From: Pedomonas mirosovicensis
GTDB lineage: Bacteria > Pseudomonadota > Alphaproteobacteria > Sphingomonadales > Sphingomonadaceae
Direction: 5' to 3'
Assembly: GCF_022569295.1 (NCBI RefSeq)
Contig: NZ_JAKFIA010000001.1
Coordinates: 139,001 to 203,000, forward strand
DNA: 64,000 bases
Under the pieces are notes generated by a model. That model ran no database searches. It had not been told where the DNA came from and saw nothing but the letters and a program-made list of their open reading frames with translations. This document shows, piece by piece, positions 27,728-37,670 of the stretch (position 1 is its first letter; each line of letters starts with the position of its first letter). Position numbers and translations under genes: made by a program.

Positions 27728-28327
27728 ATGGAACTATTCTGGGCACCGCAGACGCGGTCAATCACGGCCCTATGGATGCTGGAAGAGGCGGGGCTTCCCT
27801 ATAGCCGTACGCTGATCGATATTCGCAGCGGGCCGGAGCGGCCGGCCGACTTCCTGAAGGTCAACCCCATGGGCAAGGTGCCTGCCTTGCGCGATGGCGA
27901 GGCGATGATGGGGGAAACCACCGCCATCTGCGCCTATGTGGCGGACAAGGCGCGCAGCGCAGAGCTCGCCCCGACGCTGGATGACCCCGCCCGCGGCCGC
28001 TACCTGCACTGGCTGTATTTCCGCGCCGGCTGCATGGAAGCTGCCTTCGGCGAGAAGCTGCAGGGCTGGACGACGGATTCCACCGCCGCCGGCTGGGGCA
28101 GCTTCGATAAAACCATGGATGTCGTCGAGTCGGCGGTGACGCCCGGCCCCTGGCTGCTGGGCGACCGGTTCAGCGCGGCGGACGTCGCCATGGGCTCCAG
28201 CCTCTGGTACGGCCTGTATCTTCTCAAGGTCATCGAAGGGCGGCCGGGCATCGAGGCCTATGTGGCCCGCTGCACCGAACGCCCGGCCTTCCAGCGGGCC
28301 ATGGCGATCAACGCCGCTGGGGCCTGA
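27728..28327 (+). CDS. glutathione S-transferase family protein
   Basis: 199 residues from ATG 27728 (the in-frame extension to 27653 is not needed). N-terminal domain ELFWAPQTRSITALWMLEEA with the SITALW active-site helix. NPMGKVPALRDG has the cis-proline and GETTAICAYVAD the glutathione-binding acidic region. The helical domain ends RPAFQRAMAIN. It is the third GST in the window and is not close to the other two. Confidence 0.88.
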   Translation: MELFWAPQTRSITALWMLEEAGLPYSRTLIDIRSGPERPADFLKVNPMGKVPALRDGEAMMGETTAICAYVADKARSAELAPTLDDPARGRYLHWLYFRAGCMEAAFGEKLQGWTTDSTAAGWGSFDKTMDVVESAVTPGPWLLGDRFSAADVAMGSSLWYGLYLLKVIEGRPGIEAYVARCTERPAFQRAMAINAAGA

Positions 28328-28788
28328 GCCCCGCGCACGCAATTCTTTATAGCTGAGGCTTTAATCAACGCGGCGGCACGCGCAAGCGCGCTGCCGCGTG
28401 AGGAGCCCCATTGCCCCGAGAACAAGAACAACAGGGGGAAACATGGACGGGCTTTGCGCCAGAGAGAACAGGCGGAGCGCGGGTGGGCGGAGAGAAAATG
28501 GGCAGAGGGCGGCTGGCTGGGCGGCCACTGCCCAGCCCCGACTCGGCCATAACAACGCCGCCCAGGCTTCGAACCCCTGCCCCGATGGCGCAGGGCCTCA
28601 GGCTTGCAGCGGGGATTCCGGGCGGTTAAAACGTCTGTGGGCAGCGTTTCTCCCGGCCTTCCGGCTGGAAACGGTGCGGATCCGGTTTCGCCGGTTGACG
28701 CTCGGGCACGACTCGCCTATACGCCTCCCCTCGTATTTGTCGCCGGGTTTTCGCCCGGTGTCGGCTATTGAAATTGAAGGACCTGATC
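28328..28788. other. 461-bp non-coding stretch upstream of rpmB
   Basis: No gene seen. The right-hand end carries the rpmB promoter (28695-28723) and a short leader with hairpin GCCGGGTTTTCGCCCGGTG at about 28742-28760. Confidence 0.5.
28695..28723 (+). promoter_or_regulatory. promoter of rpmB
   Basis: TTGACG (28695-28700), 17 bp, TATACG (28718-28723). The same layout and -35 as the small RNA promoter at 21736. Confidence 0.7.
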
Positions 28789-29094
28789 ATGTCGCGCGTT
28801 TGCGAACTGACCGGCAAGGGCACCATGGTGGGCAACAACGTGTCCCACGCCAACAACAAGACGAAGCGCCGCTTTCTGCCGAACCTGCAGAACGTGACGT
28901 TCCTGTCCGATGCCCTGGGTTCCTCGGTCACCTTCCGCGTCGCCGCTGCGGGCGCCCGTTCGGTGGAGCATGCCGGTGGCCTCGACAAGTGGCTGCTGAA
29001 GACCCACGACGACAAGCTGTCGCTGAAGGCGCGCCGCGTAAAGCGTCTGGTCGCCAAGGCGCTGGCCGAAGCTTCGGTCGAGCAGGCCGCCTAA
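28789..29094 (+). CDS. rpmB: 50S ribosomal protein L28
   Basis: 101 residues, alphaproteobacterial length. [34 protein letters not shown] is diagnostic (L28 binds the large-subunit rRNA). AAGGACCTGATC precedes the ATG. It has its own promoter about 66 bp upstream and a strong terminator. Confidence 0.98.
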   Translation: MSRVCELTGKGTMVGNNVSHANNKTKRRFLPNLQNVTFLSDALGSSVTFRVAAAGARSVEHAGGLDKWLLKTHDDKLSLKARRVKRLVAKALAEASVEQAA

Positions 29095-29194
29095 GCCGCC
29101 AAACCCAGGCTGATGGGGCCGCCCGGCCCCTCGACTGGCAGGCCGGCACGGCCAGGGCCGCAAAGGCCCAAAATTACGAATCGCAGGATTCAGG

Positions 29195-29230
29195 GACACT
29201 GCGCCGGATATTCCGGCGCGGTGTCTTTTT
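29195..29230 (+). terminator. intrinsic terminator after rpmB
   Basis: Stem GACAC-T-GCGCCGGA (29195-29208) / TCCGGCGC-G-GTGTC (29212-29225) followed by TTTTT. Confidence 0.9.
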
Positions 29231-29300
29231 GTGCGCCCCGAGTAAGGCCGTCTTCCGCAAGGAAGGGAAGGCCGTAGGGCCAACCCCGCAGCGCCGTGGC

Positions 29301-30440
29301 CTACTTCCCGCCCACGGGGGCGGGCACCGCAGCGGCAGGCAGGGCGAACTTCAGCAACAGCGTGCGCTGCAGCGGATTCTGGTTGTTGTCCGCCATCACA
29401 TAAACATCCCAGCCATCGCCGCGCGGCGCAACCGCCAGGGCCTCCATGTTATCGACGCTAAGCGGCGGGGCGAGCCGGGCCAGCAGCTTTCCGGCAAGGC
29501 TGCCGTCGCTGCCAACCGTGTCCAGATCAACCAGTTCCAGGGTGGCAGCCACGCCATCCATCAGGGAGAAATGGCGGGAGAGAACGAGCGCCAGATGCCG
29601 CCCCTTGACGGGCAGGAATACGGCATCGGTGGGCTTGAAATCCGGCACACCCTGATACTTCACCATGGACCATGGCGCGTCCCCGCTCCGGCGGAAGCGG
29701 CCCATGCTCGTATCTTCGGCCAACAGCAGAGCAGCGCCATCGCCGCGCACCGCCATCGCTTCGATGCCTCCGTTGCCGGGCAGGCCGCCGGGCCAGTCCT
29801 CCAACCATCCGGCCAGCCGCTGGGGTGGCTGGCGCAGCGCCGCCGTCAGGCCCTTGGCCTGGGCCGGGTGGCCTTGCGCGGCCTCGGTCTGAGGCTCGGC
29901 CCCGGCGCTGACCGGCACAGCCTCGATCGGAGCCGAATACCGCCAGATGCGATGGTTCCGCTCGAAGGAGACGAGCATGCTGAGGCCGCCCGCCGGGCCC
30001 TGGACCACCTCCAGCCCCTCAGCGTCATAGTCGGGCGCGGCGAGCGGCGCGCCGGCCTCATCCAGCAGCGGGCCACGCATTCCGTCCCTCAGGCCGACGA
30101 GACGCCCGTTCGCCTCGACCGGGCGGACCGCCAGCCAGTGGCCCCGGTCGGAGATGGCGAGCAGCCGCCCGTCAGGCAGAACGCGCAGGCCGGAATAGCC
30201 GCCAAAGCCCTCCGCATCGCTCATGACATGCAGGCCGCCCAGATAGGCGAGCGAGCCCACCGTGGCCTGCGCCGGGTTCTTGGTGTCGAGCGGCACCGGC
30301 CGGACGGTGATGGCGACGGATACCGGCCGCGCGGCCTCGAACGCAGCCGGGCCGGGCGCCGCCGCCCAGGCCCCGCAGACGGCGGCAAGGCCGACAAGAC
30401 CGAGGACAACGCGCTTGCGAATGGGGGCGGAGGGCGTCAT
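29301..30440 (-). CDS. esterase-like activity of phytase family protein
   Basis: 379 residues with an N-terminal signal/anchor (RVVLGLVGLAAVCGAWAAA). The beta-propeller-like domain shows YSGLRVLPDGRLLAISDRGHW, SFERNHRIWRYS, GNGGIEAMAVRGDG and VDNMEALAVAPRGDGWDVYVMADNNQNP, the repeated blocks of the PF13449-type family. Periplasmic phosphoesterase activity is proposed for the family and not demonstrated for most members. It lies downstream of cobT on the same strand (102-bp gap). Confidence 0.88.
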   Translation of the reverse strand: MTPSAPIRKRVVLGLVGLAAVCGAWAAAPGPAAFEAARPVSVAITVRPVPLDTKNPAQATVGSLAYLGGLHVMSDAEGFGGYSGLRVLPDGRLLAISDRGHWLAVRPVEANGRLVGLRDGMRGPLLDEAGAPLAAPDYDAEGLEVVQGPAGGLSMLVSFERNHRIWRYSAPIEAVPVSAGAEPQTEAAQGHPAQAKGLTAALRQPPQRLAGWLEDWPGGLPGNGGIEAMAVRGDGAALLLAEDTSMGRFRRSGDAPWSMVKYQGVPDFKPTDAVFLPVKGRHLALVLSRHFSLMDGVAATLELVDLDTVGSDGSLAGKLLARLAPPLSVDNMEALAVAPRGDGWDVYVMADNNQNPLQRTLLLKFALPAAAVPAPVGGK

Positions 30441-30542
30441 GGCGTGCGCCTCCGGCGCGCATGGACAGGAACAGGTGGCAGGAAAGCCCGGAAAGACGGC
30501 CGGCAGGCGGGCAGCGAGCCGAATGCCATCAGGCCGCCCACC

Positions 30543-32420
30543 CTATCGCCGCGCCGCGCCTCGCCCGGCCTGGGGCCGGGACGCCGGGCGCCGGTCCGCC
30601 TCGAACAGGCTGGCCAGCTGCTCGGTCATCACCCCGCCCAGCTGCTCGGCGTCCATGATGGTGACGGCGCGGCTGTAATAGCGGGTCACATCATGGCCAA
30701 TGCCAATGGCGATCAACTCCACCGGCGACTTGGCCTCGATCCAGCCGATCACCTGCCGCAGATGCTTCTCGAGGTAATTGCCGGTATTGACCGACAGGGT
30801 GGAATCATCCACCGGCGCGCCGTCGGAGATGACCATGAGGATGCGGCGCTCCTCCGGCCGGCCGATCAGACGGTTGTGCGCCCACAAAAGCGCCTCGCCG
30901 TCGATGTTCTCCTTGAGCAGCCCCTCGCGCATCATCAGCCCCAGGTTCTTGCGGGCGCGCCGCCAGGGCGCATCCGCCGTCTTGTAGAGGATATGGCGCA
31001 GATCGTTGAGGCGGCCAGGCATGGCCGGGCGGCCTTCCGCCAGCCATTTCTCGCGCGACTGCCCGCCCTTCCAGGCGCGGGTGGTGAAGCCAAGGATCTC
31101 CACCTTCACCGAGCAGCGCTCCAGCGTGCGGGCAAGGATGTCGGCGCAGATGGCGGCGATGGAAATGGGGCGCCCGCGCATGGAGCCGGAATTGTCGATG
31201 AGCAGCGTCACCACCGTGTCGCGGAATTCCGTATCCCGCTCCACCTTGTAGGTGAGGGAGTGGCTGGGGCTGGTAACGACGCGAGACAGGCGCGCGGTAT
31301 CGAGCAGCCCCTCCTCCTGGTCGAAGTCCCACGAGCGGTTCTGCTGCGCCATGAGGCGGCGCTGAAGCCGGTTGGCCAGCTTGGTAACCACGCCCTGGAG
31401 GTGGGTGAGCTGCTGGTCGAGATAGGCGCGCAGGCGGGTCAGCTCCTCCGCGTCGCACAGCTCCTCGGCCGCCACCGTCTCATCGAAAGCGGTGGTGTAG
31501 ACCTTGTAGTCGAACTGGGGCGTGGCCTCCGACAGGGGCGCATTGGGCCGCCAGGGGGCAACGCCCTCCGGTCCCTCGTCGCCCAGCTCGGGGCTGACGC
31601 TATCCTCGCTCTCCATCTCCGCGCCGGACTGCTCTCCGCGGGCCTCGGCAGGGCTCTCCATCTCCTCCCCGCCCTGGTCCTGGTCGCCTTCGGCGGCGGA
31701 AGACTGCTCCTGGCCGTCCTGATCCTGGTCGCCGGACTGGTCAGCCTCGTCCTTCTGGTTCTCTTCCTGCTCTTCCGGGTCTTCCACCGGCTCGTCCGCC
31801 AGCCCCAGGTCCGCGATGATGCTGCGGGTCATGCGGGAGAAGGCGGATTGATCCTGAAGGTTGGCCTCCAGCGCGTCCAGGTGCGCGCCTGCCCTGGCCT
31901 CGATGCTGGCGCGGACCATATCGACCGCCACGCGGGCACCATCCGGCGGCGCCTGCCCGGTCAGCCGTTCGCGGATCATGAGGCCGATGGCGCTGGCCAG
32001 CGGCACCTCCTCCGAACTCTTGGCGCGGGAAATGGGATCAAGCCGCACCCGCGCCTCGGTCATGCGGGCAAGGTTTTCCGCCACGCCCGCCATCTCGCGG
32101 CTGCCGATGGCCTCCACCCGCGCCTGCTCCGCCGCGTTGTAGATGTCCCGCGCCAGCCCCGCCGCCGGCTGGTTGCGGGCGTGCACCTTGTCATCGTGGT
32201 GCCGCTGGCGCAGCGCATAGGCGTCCACCCAGCCGCGCACCTCCGCCACCTGCTCGGGCGGCAGGTTCCGCATGGGCTGGGGCACCCGCGCCTGGTTGCC
32301 GAGCAGGGCCGGCTTGTCGGCGGTGAAGGTGACATCCGCTTCCGGCAGATGGCCGAGCGCCCGCATGGTCGCGGCCAGCGACTGGCGGAAGTCCTCAAGC
32401 AGGTTGGGTGGGGGCATCAC
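30543..32420 (-). CDS. cobT: cobaltochelatase subunit CobT
   Basis: 625 residues. The N-terminal helical part is followed by a long acidic Glu/Gln/Asp-rich linker (about residues 210-290) and a C-terminal von Willebrand A domain with the MIDAS motif DNSGSMRG and the late [11 protein letters not shown]. With CobS it forms the chaperone-like AAA+/VWA complex of aerobic cobalt chelatase. No CobN (the chelating subunit) or other cobalamin synthesis gene is present nearby. cobS lies 6 bp upstream on the same strand. Confidence 0.95.
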   Translation of the reverse strand: MMPPPNLLEDFRQSLAATMRALGHLPEADVTFTADKPALLGNQARVPQPMRNLPPEQVAEVRGWVDAYALRQRHHDDKVHARNQPAAGLARDIYNAAEQARVEAIGSREMAGVAENLARMTEARVRLDPISRAKSSEEVPLASAIGLMIRERLTGQAPPDGARVAVDMVRASIEARAGAHLDALEANLQDQSAFSRMTRSIIADLGLADEPVEDPEEQEENQKDEADQSGDQDQDGQEQSSAAEGDQDQGGEEMESPAEARGEQSGAEMESEDSVSPELGDEGPEGVAPWRPNAPLSEATPQFDYKVYTTAFDETVAAEELCDAEELTRLRAYLDQQLTHLQGVVTKLANRLQRRLMAQQNRSWDFDQEEGLLDTARLSRVVTSPSHSLTYKVERDTEFRDTVVTLLIDNSGSMRGRPISIAAICADILARTLERCSVKVEILGFTTRAWKGGQSREKWLAEGRPAMPGRLNDLRHILYKTADAPWRRARKNLGLMMREGLLKENIDGEALLWAHNRLIGRPEERRILMVISDGAPVDDSTLSVNTGNYLEKHLRQVIGWIEAKSPVELIAIGIGHDVTRYYSRAVTIMDAEQLGGVMTEQLASLFEADRRPASRPQAGRGAARR

Positions 32421-32426
32421 GGGGCG

Positions 32427-33446
32427 TTACTTGCGGCTGGCCGCCTTCTGCGCCTTGGAGGCGACGGAGTCGGGCAGCTCCTCGCCGAAGGCGCGCTGAT
32501 AATATTCCGACACGATCGCCCGCTCCGCCTCGTCGCACTTGTTGAGGAACGACAGACGGAAGGCGAACCCGACGTTCTTGAAGATCTCGGCGTTCTGTGC
32601 CCAGGTGATGACCGTGCGTGGGCTCATGACGGTGGAGATGTCCCCCGCGATGAAGCCCTGGCGCGTCATCTCGGCGACGCGCACCATGTTGGCGATGGTC
32701 TTGCGGCCCGCCTCGGTATCATAAGCCTTGCACTTGGCCGCAACGATGCCGACTTCCGTTTCCGCCGGCAGATAGTTCAGGGTCGTCACGATGTTCCAGC
32801 GGTCCATCTGGCCCTGGTTGATCTGCTGGGTGCCGTGGTAGAGGCCGGTGGTGTCGCCCAGGCCCACCGTATTGGCGGTGGCGAACAGGCGGAACCAGGG
32901 GTTGGGGCGGATCACCCGGTTCTGGTCGAGCAGGGTCAGGCGGCCCTCCACCTCCAGCACGCGCTGGATGACGAACATTACGTCCGGCCGGCCGGCGTCA
33001 TATTCGTCGAACACCAGGGCCGTCGGGGTTTGCAGCGCCCAGGGCAGGATGCCCTCGCGGAACTCGGTCACCTGCTTGCCGTCGCGCAGCACGATGGCAT
33101 CCTTGCCGACCAGATCGATGCGGCTGATGTGCGAATCGAGGTTGACGCGGATGCACGGCCAGTTGAGGCGCGCCGCCACCTGCTCGATGTGGGTGGACTT
33201 GCCGGTGCCGTGGAAGCCCTGGACCATGACGCGGCGGTTGAAGGCGAACCCCGCCAGAATGGCCAGCGTGGTATCCGGATCGAACACATAGGAATCGTCC
33301 CGCTCGGGCACGTGTTCATCGGCCACGGAAAAAGCGGGCACCTTGAGGTCAACATCCACGCCAAAGGTTTGCCGGGCATCCACCGTGATGTCCGGGGCCT
33401 CGAGCGCGACGGTGCGCGGGCGGTGGGCGTGGGCTTCAGCAGTCAT
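32427..33446 (-). CDS. cobS: cobaltochelatase subunit CobS
   Basis: 339 residues from ATG 33446. A MoxR-type AAA+ ATPase: Walker [10 protein letters not shown], Walker [11 protein letters not shown], and sensor region [21 protein letters not shown]. Drives cobalt insertion into hydrogenobyrinate diamide with CobT and CobN. It is flanked by the J-domain gene upstream (31-bp gap) and cobT downstream, giving a dnaJ-like/cobS/cobT transcription unit. Confidence 0.96.
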   Translation of the reverse strand: MTAEAHAHRPRTVALEAPDITVDARQTFGVDVDLKVPAFSVADEHVPERDDSYVFDPDTTLAILAGFAFNRRVMVQGFHGTGKSTHIEQVAARLNWPCIRVNLDSHISRIDLVGKDAIVLRDGKQVTEFREGILPWALQTPTALVFDEYDAGRPDVMFVIQRVLEVEGRLTLLDQNRVIRPNPWFRLFATANTVGLGDTTGLYHGTQQINQGQMDRWNIVTTLNYLPAETEVGIVAAKCKAYDTEAGRKTIANMVRVAEMTRQGFIAGDISTVMSPRTVITWAQNAEIFKNVGFAFRLSFLNKCDEAERAIVSEYYQRAFGEELPDSVASKAQKAASRK

Positions 33447-33476
33447 AGATCGCAACCTTGCAAACAGCTTAGCGGG

Positions 33477-34079
33477 TCAGGACGAAAAAGCGGGCGACTG
33501 GCTCAGATGCGTATAGGCATCGATCACTTTGTGCAACTGATGCTCTTGGGAGCGGTCTCCGCCGTTGGTGTCGGGATGATAGCGCCGCGCGAGCCGTTTG
33601 TATTGTTTCTTGATGGCTTCAAGCGAGGCATCGTCGCCCAGTCCCAGAACCTTCAACGCCTGCCGGTCCTTGGCCGACAGGCGGGTTCCGTCCGGGCGTG
33701 CGCCGCCCGCGCCGAACCGGCGGGTGAACCCCTGCATGGCCTTCAGGATACCGAGGGGATCATCGATGTTCAGGTCGGCCGGATTGGCGTTGGTGGCAAA
33801 GGGCCGGCTGCCTCGTTCCCACGATGGATGGCCCACGCGCTCGGCCGCCACCTCCTCCTCCGACAGGCCCTTGAAATAGTCATAGCCCGCATTGAAGGCG
33901 CGCACATGCTCCAGGCAGAACCAGTGGTAGCCGTCCCGCTCCGGCCGGGGTGAGCGGGGCGCCCGAAATTCACCGGCCTCCGCGCAGCCCGGAGAGTCGC
34001 AGCGCCGCCCATCGGCGTGGACGACACGGCCGTGAAACCGGCTGGACCGGCCTTTGGGACGGGACTGATACTCAGACAC
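33477..34079 (-). CDS. J-domain (DnaJ-like) protein
   Basis: 200 residues from GTG 34079, chosen for the AAGGAG seven bases upstream. The N-terminal 110 residues carry two CxxxC/H-like features (CDSPGCAEAG, WFCLEH). The J domain is at the C-terminus, with KKQYKRLARRYHPDTNGG containing the HPD motif. This layout recruits Hsp70 to clients. The consistent neighbour cobS suggests the AAA+/VWA complex may be a client, an inference from context. Confidence 0.9.
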   Translation of the reverse strand: MSEYQSRPKGRSSRFHGRVVHADGRRCDSPGCAEAGEFRAPRSPRPERDGYHWFCLEHVRAFNAGYDYFKGLSEEEVAAERVGHPSWERGSRPFATNANPADLNIDDPLGILKAMQGFTRRFGAGGARPDGTRLSAKDRQALKVLGLGDDASLEAIKKQYKRLARRYHPDTNGGDRSQEHQLHKVIDAYTHLSQSPAFSS

Positions 34080-34154
34080 GGGTTCTCCTTGCTGTAACGC
34101 ATGCAGGTTCGTAAAGGGGGGAGCGAACAGCCACGGCTGCCGGATGGAGCTTAT

Positions 34155-34424
34155 ATGGGGCCTGTTGCCAAGGAAGTCAGCCGCCGTTTGAGCGAAACGT
34201 TTCAACCTACCGCATTGGTGGTGCGGGACGACAGCGAACAGCACCGCGGCCATGCCGGCCACCGGGAAGGGGTGGAAACCCATTTCACCGTGGAAATCTG
34301 CGCCGCCGCCTTTGCCGGACGCAGCCGGGTGGAACGGCAGCGCATGGTCTATGCGGCGCTCTCCGACCTGATGAACAACCCCATCCACGCGCTCAGCCTG
34401 AAGATCACCACGCCGGAAGGCTAG
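34155..34424 (+). CDS. BolA family protein
   Basis: 89 residues from ATG 34155. The class II KH-like fold is shown by VSRRLSETFQPTALVVRDDS and the key block HRGHAGHREGVETHFTVEI, including the conserved histidines. RQRMVYAALSDLMNNPIHALSLKI completes the family signature. BolA proteins work with monothiol glutaredoxins in Fe-S sensing or trafficking. It is divergent from the J-domain gene, with 75 bp between the starts. Confidence 0.95.
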   Translation: MGPVAKEVSRRLSETFQPTALVVRDDSEQHRGHAGHREGVETHFTVEICAAAFAGRSRVERQRMVYAALSDLMNNPIHALSLKITTPEG

Positions 34425-34993
34425 GGCCCGCGGCCTTCACTTCGCAGGAAGTGCTTGTTTTGCAGGGGGATCCCAGCCCCTTCCCGCACCCTCCCGTCTG
34501 CTTGGCCGGGCCGCGCCCTGCATGAACTGCGGGGCCCTTGGTGTTCAGTGCCTGCACGCCGGCTTGACCGGCGATGCCCCAAGAAAACGTATGCGGGCCT
34601 TGAGGGGGACGTGAGCCCCCCTGGCCCTTTTGCTCACGCGCTCCCCGCATAGGGTTTGATTGCTCGCGCGCCTTCGGGCTGGCCGCCATCCTCCCGGTTC
34701 TCCGCCGTCCCGCCCCGCGCGATTCCGACCAGAGGACTCGCAACCTTTGACGAGTTCGAACGTTACGGGTCTGACGGGTCCGCAACGCCTTCCTGGTTGT
34801 TACGGAGTCAACAGCCGCGCTCCGTTCGGCGGCGCACGGCAGATGAAAAGGGTGTTCTGGCCTTTGACCGCTTCACCACAGCACAGCGTGACCGCACAGC
34901 GCGGCTTCGGACAAGCCAGATCCGCCCTGCCCGTTCGCGCCCCGGCCACCCGGCCGGACAGCGGAGCCGAAAGATCCGACGCAGGGGGACTTC
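34425..34993. other. 569-bp non-coding stretch between bolA and rpoH
   Basis: Holds dispersed repeat copy 10 after bolA, a minus-oriented degenerate relative around 34590-34640, and presumably the rpoH promoters and a long leader. No coding gene is convincing. The sigma specificity of the promoters cannot be called by eye. Confidence 0.45.
34461..34519 (+). repeat. dispersed hairpin-plus-tail repeat, copy 10 (after bolA)
   Basis: Imperfect stem beginning TGCAGGGGG (34461-34469), then TGCTTGGCCGGGCCGCGCCC tail. It is diverged but in the standard position (36 bp after the stop codon) and orientation. Confidence 0.5.
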
Positions 34994-35887
34994 ATGGCGC
35001 TTAAAACATCACAGCCCTCGGGAATGGAAAGTCAGGCAGTGCTGCGCGCGGCCATGTCCGCGCCCATGCTCGGAAAAGAGGATGAACTGGAACTCGCCCG
35101 CCGTTGGCGCGAACAGCGGGACGTAGATGCGCTCAGGGCGCTCACACGATCCTATTTAAGACTGGTCATCTCCATGGCAAGCCGCTTCCGCAGCTATGGA
35201 TTGCCGGTGTCCGACCTCATTCAGGAAGGAACGGTCGGACTGATGGAGGCCGCCGGCCGCTTCGAACCGGAACGGGAGATTCGCTTCTCCACCTATGCCT
35301 CCTGGTGGATCCGCTCATCGATGCAGGACTACATCCTCAGGAACTGGTCGATCGTGCGGACCGGCACCACGGCGGCGCACAAGAGCCTGTTCTTCAACCT
35401 GCGCCGCCTGCGCGCCCAGATCGTGGGCGACTACGACGGCCCCATGACCTACGCCTCGCGCCAGCTGCTGGCCGAGAAGCTGGGCGTGCGGCTGAAGGAC
35501 GTGGAGGTGATGGAGGCGCGCCTGACTGGCTACGACCGCTCGCTCAACGCCATGGTGGGCGAGGACGGCGAGAGCGAATGGATGGATTTCCTCGCCTCCG
35601 ATGCGCCCCAGCCGGACGAGGAACTGGAGGAGATCAACGACAGCCGCGTGAAGATGGACCTGCTGCGCGACGCCATGAAGATTCTGAGCGAGCGGGAGAT
35701 GACCATCATCCGCGAGCGCCGGCTGGGCGACGACAGCGTGACGCTTGCGGCGCTGGGCGAGCGGCTCGGCATTTCCAAGGAACGGGTGCGCCAGATTGAA
35801 ACCCAGGCGCTCAACAAGCTTCGTACGGCGCTCATCAACCGGGTGGGGGACCCGGTGAGCGCCGGACTGGTCAGCAGCTACGGCTGA
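34994..35887 (+). CDS. rpoH: RNA polymerase sigma factor, RpoH type
   Basis: 297 residues, sigma-70 family without region 1.1. Region 2 is LIQEGTVGLMEAAGRFEPER and FSTYASWWIRSSMQDYIL; the RpoH box region follows with WSIVRTGTTAAHKSLFFNLR. Region 4 has LAALGERLGISKERVRQIETQAL. Alphaproteobacteria often carry two RpoH proteins. The sequence around the RpoH box (TTAAHKSLFFNLRRLRAQ) fits this group and may be the oxidative-stress type RpoH2, but this cannot be settled here. Confidence 0.92.
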   Translation: MALKTSQPSGMESQAVLRAAMSAPMLGKEDELELARRWREQRDVDALRALTRSYLRLVISMASRFRSYGLPVSDLIQEGTVGLMEAAGRFEPEREIRFSTYASWWIRSSMQDYILRNWSIVRTGTTAAHKSLFFNLRRLRAQIVGDYDGPMTYASRQLLAEKLGVRLKDVEVMEARLTGYDRSLNAMVGEDGESEWMDFLASDAPQPDEELEEINDSRVKMDLLRDAMKILSEREMTIIRERRLGDDSVTLAALGERLGISKERVRQIETQALNKLRTALINRVGDPVSAGLVSSYG

Positions 35888-36143
35888 GGACCACGGAGGG
35901 GGGCACCGGCGCGGTGAGCAACGGGCGGGCACGCCCGGAGAGGGGACGGACGATGCCCCGTTGCCTGCCGCGCCGGACCTGCCTCTCCTCCTCCCTCCAC
36001 ACCAGCAAGGCCCTACCCCAACATGGCGGGCCGCCACCTCATCAGCCTCGCAAACATGAGAATTTTCCCAAAGGGGCGTTGATTCCGCTCCAAAGGCAAG
36101 ACATACATCCCAAACCGTCTTTGGGCAGACTTGTCTGCGGCGT

Positions 36144-36219
36144 GCCGGATTAGCTCAGCTGGTAGAGCAACCGCCTTGTAAGCGGTAGGTCGTTGGTTCG
36201 AGTCCGACATCCGGCACCA
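36144..36219 (+). tRNA. tRNA-Thr (anticodon TGT)
   Basis: 76 nt with encoded CCA. The acceptor stem GCCGGAT/ATCCGGC pairs fully. D-arm TAGCTCAGCTGGTAGAGCA, anticodon arm ACCGCCTTGTAAGCGGT with loop CTTGTAA, and T-arm GTTCGAGTC are all intact. Confidence 0.98.
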
Positions 36220-36248
36220 CTTCCCAACCACTCTCCCGCCCTGGCCTC

Positions 36249-37670
36249 TCAGCCGCCCGTGCCCTGACCGTCCTCCCCGTGGGGCAGGCGCGTCATCCGC
36301 CAGGCGGCCATGGCGCCCGCCAACGCCAGGGGAAGAGCCGCGATGAACACCCACAGCGCCGTCGACCGGGCGCTGATAAGCGTCAGCCCCGCGCCGAAGC
36401 CCGCCAGGTTGGCCGTTGCGCCTGCAATGGCCGCGCCTACCGCCTCGCCTGTCTGGCGCACGGCGATGAGGGCGGAGCTGCCGATGGCGCGGTCCTCATC
36501 CGGCAGGGCGGCCAGCACCCGGCGGTTCATCAGGGCGGAGGAAAAGCCGAAGCCCGCCCCCATTATTACCGCCGCCGCAATGACCAGGGGCACGGCCGCC
36601 TCGCGCATCACCAGCGCGAGGAGAATGGGGCCGGCAAGGATGCACGCCGCCCCCAGCCGTATCCAGCGGTCACCCGTTTGCGGCGTGGCGCCCGAGACGA
36701 CGAAGGCGGCCAGCGTCCAGGCCATGGCATGGGCGGCCACCGCATAGCCTGCGGCCAGCGGCGTGAGGCCGTGCAGCTGCTGCAACAGCGCCGGGCCATA
36801 GATGAGAAAGCCGATGGACGTGGCGGTAAGGAAAAACATGGCGGCATAGCCCGCGCCCGGCACGGCGCCGAGGTTGGCGGCCATGCGCGGCAGCAGGCGA
36901 TGCGTCGCCCGCCGGTCGAACCGGAGCAGCCACACGAGCAATCCCAGACCCAGGCCGACCAGGGCCAGGGCCAGGCCCGGCCGCTGGATCATATCCGCAC
37001 AGCCGATGGCGGCAACGGCAAGGCACAAGAGGCCCAGCTGGCGCCAGGGCACCGTTGCGGCCTGGGCCGGCGTGGCCTCCCGCGGCAGCAGAAAGCGGGC
37101 GGCCACGGCAAAGAGGGCGGCCTGCGCCGCGAAGATCCAGAAGACAGTGCGCCAGGAGCCTGCCGCCGCCAGCAGCCCGCCGAGCAGAGGGCCGAGGATG
37201 GTCGCCAAACCCCAGACGGCAGCCACGGCGGCAAAGATGCGCCCCAGATGCCGCTCGGGAAACAGGAAGGCGATGGCGACCATGGCAAGGCCGGACATCC
37301 AGCCGCTGCCGGCGCCCTGAACGACCCGGCCAAGCAGGAACAGACCCATGCCTGGAGCAAGGGCACTGAGCACGCACCCGGCCGTCAGCACCAGACCGGC
37401 CATGACCGTGGCGGGCCGCAGCCCGACAATTTCGGAAAACCGGCCGGCTGAGGCCCCGGCAAGGATGGCCCCCAGCAGGAAGCCGGCAACCGACCAGCTG
37501 AAGAAGGCATAGCCGCCAAGGTCTGCCCCGACGCTCGGCATGATGGTGGCGGTGACCAGGGCATCGGCAGCGTTCAGCCAGACCCCGAGGCAGATGAGGG
37601 CAAAGCGCGGCAACCGGCCTGCAGCCAGAAGATCGGCCCAGGTGGAAGGGGCGTGCCTGTGTTCGCTCAT
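36249..37670 (-). CDS. MFS transporter
   Basis: 473 residues from ATG 37670 (a 30-residue in-frame extension exists but is not conserved-looking). Fourteen or so hydrophobic helices suggest the DHA2-type drug exporter group. Motif-like sequence VVQGAGSGWMSGLAMVAIAFLFPERHLGRIFA covers the antiporter motif C/A region. The N-terminal motif D1-like segment is LICLGVWLNAADALVTATIMPS. Substrate unknown. It is convergent with tRNA-Thr. Confidence 0.88.
   Translation of the reverse strand: MSEHRHAPSTWADLLAAGRLPRFALICLGVWLNAADALVTATIMPSVGADLGGYAFFSWSVAGFLLGAILAGASAGRFSEIVGLRPATVMAGLVLTAGCVLSALAPGMGLFLLGRVVQGAGSGWMSGLAMVAIAFLFPERHLGRIFAAVAAVWGLATILGPLLGGLLAAAGSWRTVFWIFAAQAALFAVAARFLLPREATPAQAATVPWRQLGLLCLAVAAIGCADMIQRPGLALALVGLGLGLLVWLLRFDRRATHRLLPRMAANLGAVPGAGYAAMFFLTATSIGFLIYGPALLQQLHGLTPLAAGYAVAAHAMAWTLAAFVVSGATPQTGDRWIRLGAACILAGPILLALVMREAAVPLVIAAAVIMGAGFGFSSALMNRRVLAALPDEDRAIGSSALIAVRQTGEAVGAAIAGATANLAGFGAGLTLISARSTALWVFIAALPLALAGAMAAWRMTRLPHGEDGQGTGG

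Noticed and set aside
28398-33953. A very long plus-strand open frame (over 1800 codons) across rpmB and cobT/cobS.
   Set aside because: It is the antisense shadow of high-GC coding DNA: low-complexity His/Gly/Arg-rich sequence, overlaps several well-supported genes, no family features.
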